A stretch of DNA of 39,107 nucleotides from contig CACXLY010000029.1 in the NCBI GenBank assembly GCA_902768605.1, positions 1-39,107 of the forward strand. Reading direction: 5' to 3'. The notes beneath the pieces are model-generated. The model was not told the origin of the DNA and searched no databases. It worked only from the letters and a program-made list of their open reading frames with translations. Source of the stretch: an uncultured Bacteroidales bacterium (GTDB taxonomy: Bacteria > Bacteroidota > Bacteroidia > Bacteroidales > Bacteroidaceae). Positions 16,443 to 27,600 of the stretch are shown here, one piece after another. Position 1 is the first letter of the stretch, and each line of letters starts with the position of its first letter. The translations under genes were made by a program, and so were the position numbers.

Positions 16443-17923
16443 AAAATCAAAGTTGTGATTGACTGCCTGGGCAGGACGATGCTGAAACATTGACCATTGA
16501 CCATTGAATATTGAACATTGAACATTGAACATTGAACATTGGACATTGAACATTGACCATTGGACATTTCAATCTGCTGCATGTCCTCGGTGGCAGAAGT
16601 GCGGAACACACTTAAATTGTCAAATTGTGAAATCGTCAAATTGTCAGATTGTGAAATCGTCAAATTGTCAAATTTAATCTCGTGAGTCGTCTCTTCTCCT
16701 TCGTTCAAAAGTACCAATATCAACGTGTCGCGGTTGGGGCTGATGGCTGCGAGTGTCTGCGGGCAGTCCACATCGAGAATGTCGTAGCCTCGCTTGATGA
16801 AACGCGAGCATTGCTGGCGGACATAGTAGTTCTTTACCTTGCGGTAGAATTGCCTTTGGAAGCTGCCGTTTATCAGGCACCACTGGTCGCCCCACTCCTC
16901 CATGTATTGCCAGTCGAACCACGCTTCCGGGCGGAGATACCTGATGTCGTCGAACAGGCGCTGAGCCATCTTCAAGTTGCCTTCTATGCCCCGTCCGCCC
17001 GAGCCCGTCTCGCTCATCCAGAAGGGCAGTTTCGCCTCATGGACCAAATGAGAGAGACGCTTGCGGTGCCTATTGTCGCCCTGATAGGTGTGGGTGTTCC
17101 ATTGGCCCACCAAGGGCAAGACGCCTGCCTGCTTGTAGGCCTGGAAAGCCTCGATGGAGTGCGCCACGCTTGTCTCGTCGGAAGCGGAAATGACGGTGCT
17201 CAGCCCCGACTCCTGAAGGATGGGAGCGAGGATGCGGAGGAAAGCAATCTGAGAGGAATAGTCGAAGTGGCAGCCTTCCTGCGAGCCGTTCTGATACCAG
17301 TAGTCTGTGGCCGACTCGTTGAAGGGTTCTAGCGTCTTGAACTCGATGCCGTACTGCTCTTTGTAGTGCTTGCAGACGTCCACAAGATAGTGGGCAAACT
17401 CCTCGTAGTATTCGGGCTTGAGATTGTCCTTGCCGCCATCTTTATTACCTCCCACGCAACCGCTGTAGGTCATGTAGTAGGGGCAAGAATTGCTGAAGGC
17501 CTCGAAGACGGCATCGGGCCTCTTTCCCTTGATTTTGAGCATTATCCTGCGCTGTGCCGAGTCGCGCTCCCAGTGATACTGGTCGCCCGTGAAGTCCTTA
17601 AAGCCCTCCATCTCGGCGCGGAGTCCCTTGCCTTTGCCCATGTGATGAAGCTCGCAATTGCGGTTCTCGGGGTCGTCGCCGCCGCCGATGTTATAGCGGA
17701 AATGGGAGTAGTTGAGACCTTCGGGACTGACGAGCCACGAGATGATTTCGTCCACCTTCTCCTCGTCCCATTTGCCGCACTGCCCTGCCCACCAGCAAAG
17801 CGACACGCCCCAGCCGTCCCAATGCTGCGCGACCTGCTCGGGGTTGACGGAGTAGCTGACAGCTTTCATGGAAGAGGCCATCAAGCACCCTGCCAACAAT
17901 ACAATAATGCTCTTTCCCCTCAT
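16424..17923 (-). CDS. GH30-family secreted glycosidase (endo-beta-1,6-galactanase-like)
   Basis: Retaining glycoside hydrolase of family GH30, probably cleaving beta-linked galactan or a similar polysaccharide outside the cytoplasm. The start is set at 17923 (MRGKSIIVLLAGCLMASS, signal peptide) because the -7 box at 17942-17949 overlaps the region before the longer frame's start at 17965. The (beta/alpha)8 domain spans about 25-380. The acid/base is probably Glu203 in LEPFNES and the nucleophile Glu305 in MSETGSGG; the early GWGVSLCWWAG and FRYNIGGGDD motifs are typical. The C-terminal beta domain is interrupted by two translated tandem repeats (an 8-residue DNLTISQ-type repeat and a 7-residue repeat of the form NVQCSMF). 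The substrate is not certain. It is divergent from the GH20 gene, and the shared control region contains repeats. Confidence 0.88.
   Translation of the reverse strand: MRGKSIIVLLAGCLMASSMKAVSYSVNPEQVAQHWDGWGVSLCWWAGQCGKWDEEKVDEIISWLVSPEGLNYSHFRYNIGGGDDPENRNCELHHMGKGKGLRAEMEGFKDFTGDQYHWERDSAQRRIMLKIKGKRPDAVFEAFSNSCPYYMTYSGCVGGNKDGGKDNLKPEYYEEFAHYLVDVCKHYKEQYGIEFKTLEPFNESATDYWYQNGSQEGCHFDYSSQIAFLRILAPILQESGLSTVISASDETSVAHSIEAFQAYKQAGVLPLVGQWNTHTYQGDNRHRKRLSHLVHEAKLPFWMSETGSGGRGIEGNLKMAQRLFDDIRYLRPEAWFDWQYMEEWGDQWCLINGSFQRQFYRKVKNYYVRQQCSRFIKRGYDILDVDCPQTLAAISPNRDTLILVLLNEGEETTHEIKFDNLTISQSDNLTISQFDNLSVFRTSATEDMQQIEMSNGQCSMSNVQCSMFNVQYSMVNGQCFSIVLPRQSITTLILSIGGG
16489..16567 (-). repeat. In-frame 7-bp repeat tract near the GH30 C-terminus
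   Basis: About eleven ATTGAAC-like heptamers (variants ATTGACC, ATTGGAC) are translated into four copies of a 7-residue repeat. Because 3 x 7 = 21, each heptamer is read in all three phases without a stop. Confidence 0.92.
16613..16675 (-). repeat. In-frame 8-bp repeat tract in the GH30 gene
   Basis: About eight CAAATTGT-like octamers (variants GAAATCGT, CAGATTGT) are translated into an 8-residue repeat with core DNLTISQ, 45 bp before the second tract in gene order. Confidence 0.9.
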
Positions 17924-17941
17924 ATTATAGCTTTTGTTTTG

Positions 17942-17949
17942 CAAAGTTA
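17942..17949 (-). promoter_or_regulatory. GH30 promoter -7 box
   Basis: Minus-strand TAACTTTG, 18 nt upstream of the chosen start (17923). Divergent from the GH20 promoter 45 bp away. Confidence 0.78.
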
Positions 17950-17956
17950 TAAAATT

Positions 17957-17988
17957 ATTCTTCATTCTTCATTCTTCATTCTTCATTT
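17957..17988. repeat. ATTCTTC heptamer repeat between divergent promoters
   Basis: About four and a half 7-bp units fill the space between the GH30 and GH20 -7 boxes, exactly where the -33 regions of both promoters should be. Copy-number change would alter promoter spacing. Confidence 0.88.
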
Positions 17989-17993
17989 TTTCA

Positions 17994-18001
17994 TATCTTT
18001 G
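17994..18001 (+). promoter_or_regulatory. GH20 promoter -7 box
   Basis: TATCTTTG, 33 nt upstream of the hexosaminidase start. Confidence 0.78.
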
Positions 18002-18034
18002 TGGCAAATTATTAACTACAAATACTAAAACTAC

Positions 18035-19756
18035 ATGAAAAGGTTATTCTTGTTTTCCACTTTATTTATTTTCTTATTCTCTTCTGTTTCGGCAGACGAG
18101 GTGACTGCTGCCAAGTACGACATCATCCCTCTTCCAAAGGAGGTGAAGGTGATGTGTACGGGTTTTGACCAGATGTTTGCCATTGAAGATGGAAATGGCA
18201 TTAGCTACGACGCAAGCAATGCTGAATGCACCCGTATTGCGCAATTCCTTCAGGAATGGGTGAAGGAAGAAGCAGACGTGAAGCTTCAGCTGACTCCTAA
18301 TGACAAAAACGCCACGATTAAGTTGCGTCTAGTTTCTCCTGCCGCTCCTAAAGGCAAGAAGAGCAAAAAGCTTGTTGCGCTGACCGACCAGCAGAAAGAG
18401 AGCTACACCATGAAGGTGACGGAGAAGGGCATCGAACTGACTGCCTACGAGCCAGTTGGCCTGTTCCGTGCTGCTCAGACGCTTCGCAAGAGCCTCCCCG
18501 AAAAGAATGGACTTGGACTGATAATGCCTTTCGTAGAGATTACCGACCAGCCTCGCTTCTCCTATCGCGGCGTCCTGCTCGACTGCGGTCGCCATTTCTT
18601 CTCGGTCGAGTTCATCAAGCAGTTCCTCGATGTGATGGCCCTGCACGGCTGCAACCAGTTCCATTGGCATCTGACGGAGGACCAGGGCTGGCGCTTCGAG
18701 GTGAAGGCTCTGCCCGACCTTGCAAAGAAAGGCAGTGTGCGCCAAAAGAGCATCATCGCCCCAGCAAAAGTGCGCCTCTACGACAACATTCCTTATGGCG
18801 GCTACTACACGCAGGAAGAGTGTCGCGATGTGGTCAGGTACGCTGCTGAGCGTTACATCAATGTCGTGCCTGAAATCGACATGCCCGGACACATGCAGAG
18901 CGCCCTTCATGTCTTCCCGAACCTGGGTTGCACAGGCGGTCCGTATGTTGTGGCTCCGCATTGGGGTGTGATGCGCGAAGTGCTTTGTGGCGGCAATCCC
19001 GAGACGCTGACCTTCCTCAAGACCGTCTTCGGTGAGCTGTGCGACGTCTTCCCCTCTCCCTACATCCACATCGGGGGCGACGAATGTCCGAAGGAGCGTT
19101 GGCAGAAGTGCCCAAAGTGTCAGGCTAAGATTAAGGAACTGGGCTTGACGACCGAGAATGTCAAGGTTGAAGGCGGCGACGACAGGGGCAGTCAGGACGG
19201 CCGCAGCGCCGAGAACAAGCTGCAGAGCTACATCAACCACGAGATTGAGCAGTTCCTCGCCTCTCGCGGAAGGAGCCTGATTGGCTGGGACGAGATTCTT
19301 GCCGGAGGACTGACAGAGGACGCTATCGTGATGTCTTGGCGCGGAACCAAAGGCGGAGTTGCAGCGGCCAAGCAGAAGCACCGTGTCATCATGAGCCCTA
19401 ACGTCTTCTCCTACATCGACCATCCGCAGCTTGCAGACCTCAGCAAGTCGCCTCGCACGACCGACAGCTACGTCGTCAGCTGCTCGAAGATTTACGGCTT
19501 CGAACCCCTCGTTCCCGAAGAGCTGACAGCAGAGGAAGGCGACTGCATCCTCGGCGTTCAGGCGAACCTCTGGACGGAGCATGTGGCTTATCCCGAGCAC
19601 GCCCTCTATCAGCTGCTGCCCCGCCTGGCCAGCATGTGCGAAGTGCAGTGGTGCAACCCCGAGCAGAAGGACTTCGAGGGATGGAAGAAGCGACTGCCCC
19701 AGCTGAAGAAGCTCTACGACAAGGCGGGCTTCGTCTATTGCAACGAGGTGGAGTAA
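18035..19756 (+). CDS. GH20 beta-N-acetylhexosaminidase
   Basis: Exo-acting hexosaminidase that removes terminal GlcNAc or GalNAc from glycans by substrate-assisted catalysis. A signal peptide (MKRLFLFSTLFIFLFSSVSA) predicts export. The GH20b-like N-terminal domain spans about 25-160 and the catalytic barrel about 170-520. The barrel begins PRFSYRGVLLDCGRHFF and contains HWHLTEDQGWR, PEIDMPGH and HIGGDECPK with catalytic Asp349-Glu350. WDEILAGG and the late QANLWTEHV motifs are also typical. The 573 residues are a normal two-domain size. No lipoprotein Cys or exported-protein tail is seen, so a periplasmic or secreted location is likely. A short insert with GGDDRGSQDG near residue 385 is unusual. 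The neighbouring GH30 suggests joint use of host or plant glycans. Confidence 0.95.
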   Translation: MKRLFLFSTLFIFLFSSVSADEVTAAKYDIIPLPKEVKVMCTGFDQMFAIEDGNGISYDASNAECTRIAQFLQEWVKEEADVKLQLTPNDKNATIKLRLVSPAAPKGKKSKKLVALTDQQKESYTMKVTEKGIELTAYEPVGLFRAAQTLRKSLPEKNGLGLIMPFVEITDQPRFSYRGVLLDCGRHFFSVEFIKQFLDVMALHGCNQFHWHLTEDQGWRFEVKALPDLAKKGSVRQKSIIAPAKVRLYDNIPYGGYYTQEECRDVVRYAAERYINVVPEIDMPGHMQSALHVFPNLGCTGGPYVVAPHWGVMREVLCGGNPETLTFLKTVFGELCDVFPSPYIHIGGDECPKERWQKCPKCQAKIKELGLTTENVKVEGGDDRGSQDGRSAENKLQSYINHEIEQFLASRGRSLIGWDEILAGGLTEDAIVMSWRGTKGGVAAAKQKHRVIMSPNVFSYIDHPQLADLSKSPRTTDSYVVSCSKIYGFEPLVPEELTAEEGDCILGVQANLWTEHVAYPEHALYQLLPRLASMCEVQWCNPEQKDFEGWKKRLPQLKKLYDKAGFVYCNEVE

Positions 19757-19798
19757 AGGCTTCCGACAAGGAAAAAGAATTATAGTTCCGAGACAGGC

Positions 19799-19835
19799 AG
19801 CGGCACATCGTCTATAACGTTGTGCCGCTCTTTTT
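19799..19835 (+). terminator. Intrinsic terminator of the GH20 gene
   Basis: AGCGGCACA pairs perfectly with TGTGCCGCT (13-nt loop), followed by CTTTTT; 42 nt after the stop codon. Confidence 0.9.
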
Positions 19836-19871
19836 ATGCCGCTCTGTTGCCCGATTTTGCCAAGGTAATTC

Positions 19872-19937
19872 GTTGCTGCATCGCGACGAAGCAATTGCTG
19901 CATGGCGACAAAGCAATTGCTGCATGGCGATGCAGCA
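19872..19937. repeat. 22-bp array between the GH20 gene and cysQ
   Basis: Three 22-bp units (19872, 19894, 19916) of type ATTGCTGCATGGCGACAAAG + CA. Each unit is partly self-complementary (TTGCT ... AGCAA). It lies between the convergent ends of the GH20 gene and cysQ. Confidence 0.9.
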
Positions 19938-20007
19938 ATCAACTCTATTGGAAAAGTCCGGTTACTCTTAAATACCGAGGCGCCATCTTCAAAAGATAAG
20001 TGAACGG

Positions 20008-20829
20008 TTACTTGACGATAAACCAGGGATTGTGGAGGTCGGGTTTGTTGTAAGTCAGCGGCAGCCCGGTGCCATAGTCCAAGACCTGCTTGCCGCAAGC
20101 ACGGCAGATGGCATCGCCCGCAGCCGTGTCCCACTCCATTGTGGGGGCAAAACGGGGATAGACATCGGCGCTCCCCTCCGCCACAATACACATTTTCAGG
20201 CTGCTGCCCTTGCTGACAACCTCAACAGAGCGGTTCACCGCGCGCAGCTTCTTTATGTATTCCTCCGTCTCGGCGTTCATGTGCGAGCGGCTTGCCACGA
20301 CCTTCAGGCCGATATGGTCGAGCAAGGCCCGCTGCGGCAGGGAGTAGAAGGTCAGGGGCTCCTTTCTCTGAGTGACGGGAACGTCAAGGTAATCCATCCT
20401 TATCCCCTCCACCCGACGCGCTCCCCAGCCCACGATGCCGCCATAAACGGTGCCAAGGGTGGGCGCGAAGATAATGCCGAGGATGGGCCTGCCGTCCTCG
20501 ATGAGAGCTATGTTGACCGTGAACTCGCCGTTTCGCTTGATGAACTCCTTTGTGCCGTCGAGCGGGTCAACGATCCAGAGCCTATGCCAGTTCTTGCGCT
20601 CTTCGTAGGGAATCTGGGCGCCCTCCTCGCTCAGGATGGGATATCCCGCGGGCTTCAGACGCTCCACGATGCAGTCGTGCGACGCCTTGTCGGCAAGCGT
20701 CAGCGGACTGTTGTCGGCCTTCATCTCGATGCCGAAGTCGTGAGAGGGGTCGTCGTATATGCGCATGATTTCCCTGCCGGCATATACCGAGGTGTTTATC
20801 GCGAGGTCGAGGATATTGTCGTTCTGCAT
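20008..20829 (-). CDS. cysQ: 3'(2'),5'-bisphosphate nucleotidase CysQ
   Basis: Mg-dependent, Li-sensitive phosphatase of the inositol monophosphatase superfamily that hydrolyses 3'-phosphoadenosine 5'-phosphate to AMP, clearing a by-product of sulfate assimilation and sulfotransfer. The superfamily metal-binding motifs are present: SEEG (Glu68-Glu69), WIVDPLDGTKEF (Asp88, Asp91) and the late EWDTAAGDAI. The 273 residues are a little longer than E. coli CysQ (246). It starts one base after the ruvA stop codon, so the two are translationally coupled in one operon although functionally unrelated. Distinguishing CysQ from a plain inositol monophosphatase rests on the TKEFIKRNGEFTVNIALI block, which is typical of CysQ. 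Confidence 0.92.
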   Translation of the reverse strand: MQNDNILDLAINTSVYAGREIMRIYDDPSHDFGIEMKADNSPLTLADKASHDCIVERLKPAGYPILSEEGAQIPYEERKNWHRLWIVDPLDGTKEFIKRNGEFTVNIALIEDGRPILGIIFAPTLGTVYGGIVGWGARRVEGIRMDYLDVPVTQRKEPLTFYSLPQRALLDHIGLKVVASRSHMNAETEEYIKKLRAVNRSVEVVSKGSSLKMCIVAEGSADVYPRFAPTMEWDTAAGDAICRACGKQVLDYGTGLPLTYNKPDLHNPWFIVK

Positions 20830-20830
20830 A

Positions 20831-21427
20831 CTACAACATTTTCAGAGCCAGCTTGATGACACGTTCGACTGGTGCTTCCGGCTCGTCGGTTAGGATTTTC
20901 TGTACTACTTTATGGGCGGGAGCGGGACTGAATCCGAGCATGGAGAGAGCTGCGACGGCCTCGTCGAGCACCTCCTTGTTGACCGTCGGAGCGGCCGATG
21001 CCGAGGGCGATGCGGCCTGAATGCCGAGCGAACCGATTTTGTCGCGAAGCTCCACGATGATGCGCTGGGCAGCTTTCGGCCCGATGCCCTTCACGGTCTT
21101 CAGCATCTTGTCGTTGCCCTCGCTGATGATGCCCGCCAGTTCCTGAACGGTCATCGAGGAGAGAATCACGCGGCTCGTGGCGGCTCCGATACCGCTCACC
21201 CCGTTCAGCAAGAGGAAGAGCTCGCGCTCGGCCTTCGTGCTGAAGCCCCAGAGCTGGTAGGCGTCTTCGCGTATCGACTCCGTAATCCACAACTTCACCT
21301 CCTGCTTGCCCTGTATGGCAGAAAAGGTGTTCAGGGAGATATTCACGCCGTACCCTACCCCATGGCACTCGACGATGGCGAGTGCAGGAGCAAGCTCGGC
21401 AAGGAAACCTTTCAGATATTCAATCAT
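20831..21427 (-). CDS. ruvA: Holliday junction branch migration protein RuvA
   Basis: Tetrameric protein that binds Holliday junctions and loads the RuvB motor in recombination repair. The 198 residues form an OB-fold N-terminal domain ([12 protein letters not shown] ... GVGYGVNIS), two helix-hairpin-helix motifs ([17 protein letters not shown] and [20 protein letters not shown]) and a C-terminal RuvB-binding domain (about 150-198, [16 protein letters not shown]). It is first in a ruvA-cysQ unit with a -7 box 45 nt upstream, and divergent from sprA. ruvA next to sprA is, as I recall, a recurring arrangement in Bacteroidetes. Confidence 0.96.
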   Translation of the reverse strand: MIEYLKGFLAELAPALAIVECHGVGYGVNISLNTFSAIQGKQEVKLWITESIREDAYQLWGFSTKAERELFLLLNGVSGIGAATSRVILSSMTVQELAGIISEGNDKMLKTVKGIGPKAAQRIIVELRDKIGSLGIQAASPSASAAPTVNKEVLDEAVAALSMLGFSPAPAHKVVQKILTDEPEAPVERVIKLALKML

Positions 21428-21472
21428 ATTCTAATTAAAAATTAAGAAAGAAGAATTAAGAATTTGGTTGTG

Positions 21473-21480
21473 CAAAGATA
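21473..21480 (-). promoter_or_regulatory. ruvA-cysQ promoter -7 box
   Basis: Minus-strand TATCTTTG, 45 nt upstream of the ruvA ATG. Confidence 0.75.
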
Positions 21481-21600
21481 CGAAAAAGTTATGGATTAGA
21501 GATTGAAAAAGGGGGATAATTCTTAATTCTTCACTTTTAATTCTTAATTTCTATATGTCTTATACAATAAAAGGACGCATACGCACGTTAATATAAAGAC

Positions 21601-24600
21601 ATGAGCGCGCGAAAAGTCATATTAGTTTTGATGCTGCTGGCAGCTTCCCCCCTGCTCCCCCTTTGGGGGAGTGCTATTGGTGGTGCTGCGGAAATGGAGT
21701 ACTCCCCCAAAGGGGGAGCGGAGAGGGGGCTGGCTGCTCCTGCCGACACCATAACCGACGGCAAACCCCGCTATTCGGTTCGCAGGACTGGCACAGAGGA
21801 CACGAAGGACCTCCGCAAGAAGACTGCCGACCTGAAAGACCCGGACAACCTGAAGACCGAAGTCATCTACGACGAGAAGGACAATACCTACTCCATCGGC
21901 ACCTCGCTCTCCGAGTCGGAAGGCGGCACGGGCACCTCGGGAACAAGGGGAACAAGAGACACCGGCTCCAAGGGCTCCAGCACGAGCCGCACCACCAGCT
22001 CTTCGGGCAGAAGCGGCAGCGGAAGCCGAGGCGGGAACACCTCTTCGCAAAGCTCCTCGCAGACGGGAGCCGCAGGCGCTTCTTCGGGAAGCCTGCTTCC
22101 AGGGCGCTCCGGCTTTACGCTCGGCACCGCAACGGGCTTCCTCAACGCGCCGGTTCTGATGACGCCGGAAGAGTATCAGGAGTGGTCGCTCCAAAACTCC
22201 ATGCAACAATACTGGCGCCAGAAGAACGCGGAGGCTTTCGAGGCCGAGGGCAAGAACAAGTTCGACTTCACGGACATGCACTTCGACCTCGGACCTGCCG
22301 AAAAGATATTCGGCCCGGGCGGCGTGCAAATCAAGACGCAAGGCAGCGCAGAGCTCAAGATGGGCATCAACTCGAAGAAGGTCAACAACCCCGCCCTCGC
22401 AGCCTCAAGGCGCAAGACCGTGGGCTTCGACTTCGACGAGAAGATAAACCTCAGCCTCAACGGTAAGGTGGGCGACAAAATCAACATGAACCTGAACTAC
22501 AACACGCAGGCCACCTTCGACTACGACGCCCAAAACCTCAAACTCAAATACGACGGCAAGGAGGACGAAATCGTCAAGCTCATCGAGGCGGGCAACGTCT
22601 CCTTCCCCAGCAATGTGGGCCTCGTGCCGGGCGTCAGCAGCCTCTTCGGCCTCCGCACGGACGTGCAGTTCGGCAAGCTGAAGATTCAGTCCGTCATCAG
22701 CCAGAAGAAGAGCGCCAGCTCGAGCGTCAACAGCAAAGGCGGCTCGCAAACCACCAATTTCGAGTTCAGCGCGACCAACTACGAAGAGAACCGCCACTTC
22801 TTCCTCTCGCACTTCTTCCGCGAGAAGTTCGACCAAGCAATGGCCACCCTGCCCACCATCTCGAGCGGCATCAACATCAAGCGCGTCGAAATCTGGGTCA
22901 CAAACAAGAGCGGCAGAACCGAAAACAACCGAAACATCATCGCCCTGGCCGACCTGGGCGAACCCACCTACATCTACAACCCCATCTGGACGGGCACAGG
23001 AACCAGCGTTCCCAACAACCGCTCCAACAGCATGTACGACATCCTCGTCAACAATTATGCCGAAGCCCGCGACATCTCGCAAGCCACCTCCATCCTCGAC
23101 GGAATAGAGAAATTCTACGGCAGCGTTGACTACGAGAAACTGCAAGCGGCGCGCAAGCTCACCACGAGCGAATACACCGTCAACAACGCCCTTGGTTATG
23201 TCAGCCTCTCAAGCACGCTCCAGGTGGACGACGTCCTCGCTGTCGCCTATGAATACACCTATATGGGCACAACCTATCAGGTGGGCGAGTTCGCAAGCGA
23301 CATTACAGACAACTCCAAAGCGCTCTTCGTCAAACTGCTGAAAGGCACCTCCGGCAGCCCAAACCTGCCCACTTGGCGACTGATGATGAAGAACGTCTAT
23401 TACCTCGGCACTCAGAAAGTGATGGCCGACAAGTTCCGTCTCGACATCAAGTACCAAAGCGACTCCACAGGCGTCTATCTCAGCTATCTGCCCGAAGAGA
23501 AGTTCAAGAGCACCATCCTCCTGAGAGCACTCAACCTCGACCGCCTCGACGCCAAGAACAACCCCCACCCCAACGGACAGTTCGACTTCGTGGAGGGCTA
23601 TACCATCAGTAAGGGCCGCATCATCTTCCCCGTGGCCGAACCATTCGGCGAGCACTTGGCAAAATGGATTAACGACCCCGCCTTGGCCGACAAGTATTGC
23701 TTCCGCGAACTGTACGACAGCACGAAGACCGTGGCGAAGCAAATCACGGAGCACGACAAGTTCCTGCTGACCGGTCGCTACAAAGGCACCAATGCGGGCG
23801 AAATTGACCTCGGCGTAACCAACGTGGCAAAGGGCTCTGTCATCGTGACCGCAGGCGGCACAACACTTACCGAGAACGTCGATTACACGGTCGATTACAA
23901 CATGGGGCGCGTCACCATCATCAATCAGAGCCTCATCGATTCGGGCACCAACATAAGCGCTTCCGTCGAGAGCAACGACACGTACGGAATGCAGAGAAAA
24001 ACGATGGTCGGCCTGAACCTCGACTACCAAATCAACAAGAACTTCACGGTCGGCGGTACGGTCATGCACCTCAGCGAGCAACCCCTCACCACAAAGGTCA
24101 GCATGGGCAACGAACCGCTGAAGAACACCATCTGGGGCCTGCACGTCAGCTGGAAGAAAGAGAGCCAGTGGCTCACGAACCTCATCGACAAGCTGCCGCT
24201 CATCCAATGCACGCAACCCAGCATGATTACCTTCAACGGAGAGTTCGCCCAGCTCCTCGCAGGACAGAACCATAGCGTTCAGGGCGATGCCTCCTACCTC
24301 GACGACTTCGAGAGCAGCAGCATCAAGAGCAGCCTGACACAACCCACTTACTGGAGCATGTCGAGCACGCCAAGCATGTTCGCCGAGAGCAAGCTCTCCG
24401 CAGATGCCACTTACGGCTACAACCGCGCTTTGCTGGCATGGTACTACGTTGACCCCATCTTCACGCGTCGAAGCAGTACCCTCACGCCCAGCCACATCAA
24501 GAGCGACCTCGACCAGCTCTCGAGCCACTATGTCCGCGAGGTCTATGAGCGCGAGCTTTATCCACAGAAATCGCAGAACAACTACACCAGCGCAACGGGC

Positions 24601-27600
24601 CTCAGCGTCTTGAACCTCGCCTTCTATCCGAGGGAACGCGGCGCCTACAACCTCTCGACCGATGTCGACCAGAACGGCCACCTCAACCATCCGGAAGAGA
24701 AGTGGGGCGGCATGATGCGCAAGCTCGACAATACCGACTTCGAGGCGCAGAACATCGAGTACATCGAGTTCTGGATGATGGACCCCTTCATCTACAAGCA
24801 CGACCAGCCGGGCAATCACGGCGGCGACCTCTACTTCAATCTCGGCGAAGTCTCAGAGGATATCCTCAAGGACGGCAAGAAGTACTTCGAGAGCGGAATG
24901 CCCGTGGACGGCAATCCGCAGTACTTTACGGAAGGCTACTGGGGACGCATACCGAACAGCAGCAGCGTGACCTACGCCTTCAACAACGAAGCAGGAGCGC
25001 GTGCCCGTCAGGATGTCGGCCTGAATGGCCTCAACGATGATGAGGAGCGAGAGTTCGAACTCTATGCCAACTACTTGCAACAGATACAGAGCAAAGTCTC
25101 GGGAGCAGTCTTCGACAGCATCTATGCCGACCCTGCAAACGACAACTACCACTACTATCGCGGCTCTGACTTCGACCAGCTTCAAACCTCCATCCTCAAC
25201 CGCTACAAGCGCATCAATATGCCTCAAGGCAACAGCGCCGACTCCGACACAAGACCCGAAAGCTACGAGACGGCCTGGAAGGTGACGCCTGATGTGGAGG
25301 ACATCAACCAGGACTTCACCCTCAACGAATACGAGAAGTACTATCAGTATCGGGTCAGCATCCGTCCCGAGGATATGGTGGTGGGACGCAACCACATCGC
25401 CGACAAGCGAACAGCGAGCGTGAAGCTTCGTAACGGAAATACAGAAGAATGCACCTGGTACCTCTTCCGCATCCCCCTGAGGGAATATGAGGACAAGGAG
25501 GGCAACATTCGCGACTTCACGAGCATCCGCTTCATGCGTATCTTCATGACGGGGTTCGAGGAAGACATCATTCTCCGACTCGCCACGCTCGACCTCGTGC
25601 AAGGCGACTGGCGAACCTATCAGCAGCCTCTCTACAACGGTACGGTCGCTTCAACGGGCAGCGGAACGCTGGAGGTAAGTACCGTCTGCATCGAGGAAAA
25701 CAACGACAAGCAGCCCGTCAACTACGTCTTGCCCCCAGGCATCACCCGTATCACCGACCCTTCGCAGTCACAACTCGTCGAGGCCAACGAGCAGGCGATG
25801 TGCATGGTGGCTCGCAACCTCGGAGGTAGCGAAGCAAAGGCCGTCTATAAGAACTGCAACTACGACATGCGCCAGTACAAGCACCTGCAGATGTACGTCC
25901 ACGCAAATGCGCTTGCAGAAAACATTACGGCCACGACCGACGGCGAATGCAGCGTATTCATCCGTCTCGGCTCTGACTATAAGAGCAACTACTACGAATA
26001 CGAAGTGCCCCTGAAGCTCACGCCTGAAGGCAACTACGACACTTATAGCGCCGCCGGTTGCTTGGCCGTCTGGCCCGCTGAGAACATGGTGGATATCGAT
26101 TTCGACCTCTTCACCTCCCTTAAAAAGCAACGCAATGCTCAGGCCAGCATCGGAGCCACTTCGATGAACCGACTCTTCTCCACCTACGACGAGAACAATC
26201 CCAACAACCGCATCTCCATCATGGGTAATCCCACTCTCGGCGAGGTCAAGACCATCATGATCGGTATTCGCAACAATAGTGGCAAGACGAAGAGCATCGA
26301 GGTTTGGGCAAACGAGCTGCGACTCCAGGAGTTCAGCAACAATGGCGGCTGGGCAGCTCAGGGAAGCCTGCAAGTGCAGCTCAGCGACCTGGGTTCCGTC
26401 AACGCCACCGCCAAGATGATTACTTCCGGCTTCGGAGGTATCGAGCAGAGCGTAGCTCAACGCAAGAACGAGGACAACCTCAACTACTCCGTCTCAACCC
26501 AATTCGACCTCGGCCGCCTCCTCCCTGAAAAGGCCAAGCTTCACGTCCCCGTATATTATAGTTATAGTAAGGAGAAGGTGGCACCGAAGTATAATCCCTT
26601 CGATACGGACATGCTTCTTGGCGACGCCATCGACGCACTGGCCGAGCGTCATCAGAAAGACTCCCTCAGAAGTCTCACGACACATACCGAGACCAACAGG
26701 AACCTGTCCTTCTCAGGCGTACGACTCAACATCAGCACGCCCAAGCACCCCATGCCCTACGACCCCGCCAACTTCACTTTCGGCTATAGTCGTTCCAGAC
26801 AAAACACGGAAGGACAGACCACCGTTTACGAGCGCGATCTGAACTGGAAAGCAAGCATCAACTATTCTTGGAGCCCGAACTGGAAGTCGTGGGAGCCCTT
26901 CAAGAACCTCAAGGGCAAGAGCAAATGGCTCGACATCATCAAGGCGCAGAACCTCGCATTCGCTCCGCAGAGCATCACGTTCTCTACCGACATGAACCGC
27001 AACTACTATGAGTTGCAGGAGCGTGACCTCGAGAACCCGGGCGACTTCTCTGCCCTGCCCGCAACCTTCAGCCAGAACTGGACTTGGAACCGCAACTTCT
27101 CGCTCAAATGGGACATCTTCAAGGCGCTCCACTTCACCTTCACGAGCGGTACGAAAGCCGAAATCGAAGAGCCATACACGCAAATCAACAAGGACCTCTA
27201 TCCCGACCGCTACGAAGCATGGAAGGACTCTGTGAAATGGAGTCTGCGCCACTTCGGCCGCCCGCTCGACTACACTCAGAATACGCAAATCAGCTATAAG
27301 CTTCCGCTCGAGAAGATACCCGTCTTCGACTGGGCTTCCGTAGATGGCTCTTACACCGCAAACTATTCATGGAAGCGCGGAGCAGAGAGAGCCGGACGTC
27401 CTTCGCTCGGCAATACCATCAACTCGCAGCGAACCTACAACATCAACGGCAAGATTGACCTCGAGAAACTCTACAATCACAGCAAATTCCTGCAGGAAGC
27501 CAACAAGCGCTTCTCCGCCTCGAATGCCAAGACCAAGGCAAGCCAGAAGAAAGCTGAGAAGGAAAGAGAGGACAAGGCCAAGAAAGCCGAGAAGGACAAG

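Noticed and set aside
16424..17965. Longer start for the GH30 protein at 17965
   Set aside because: The -7 box at 17942-17949 lies downstream of it; the signal peptide begins at the ATG at 17923.
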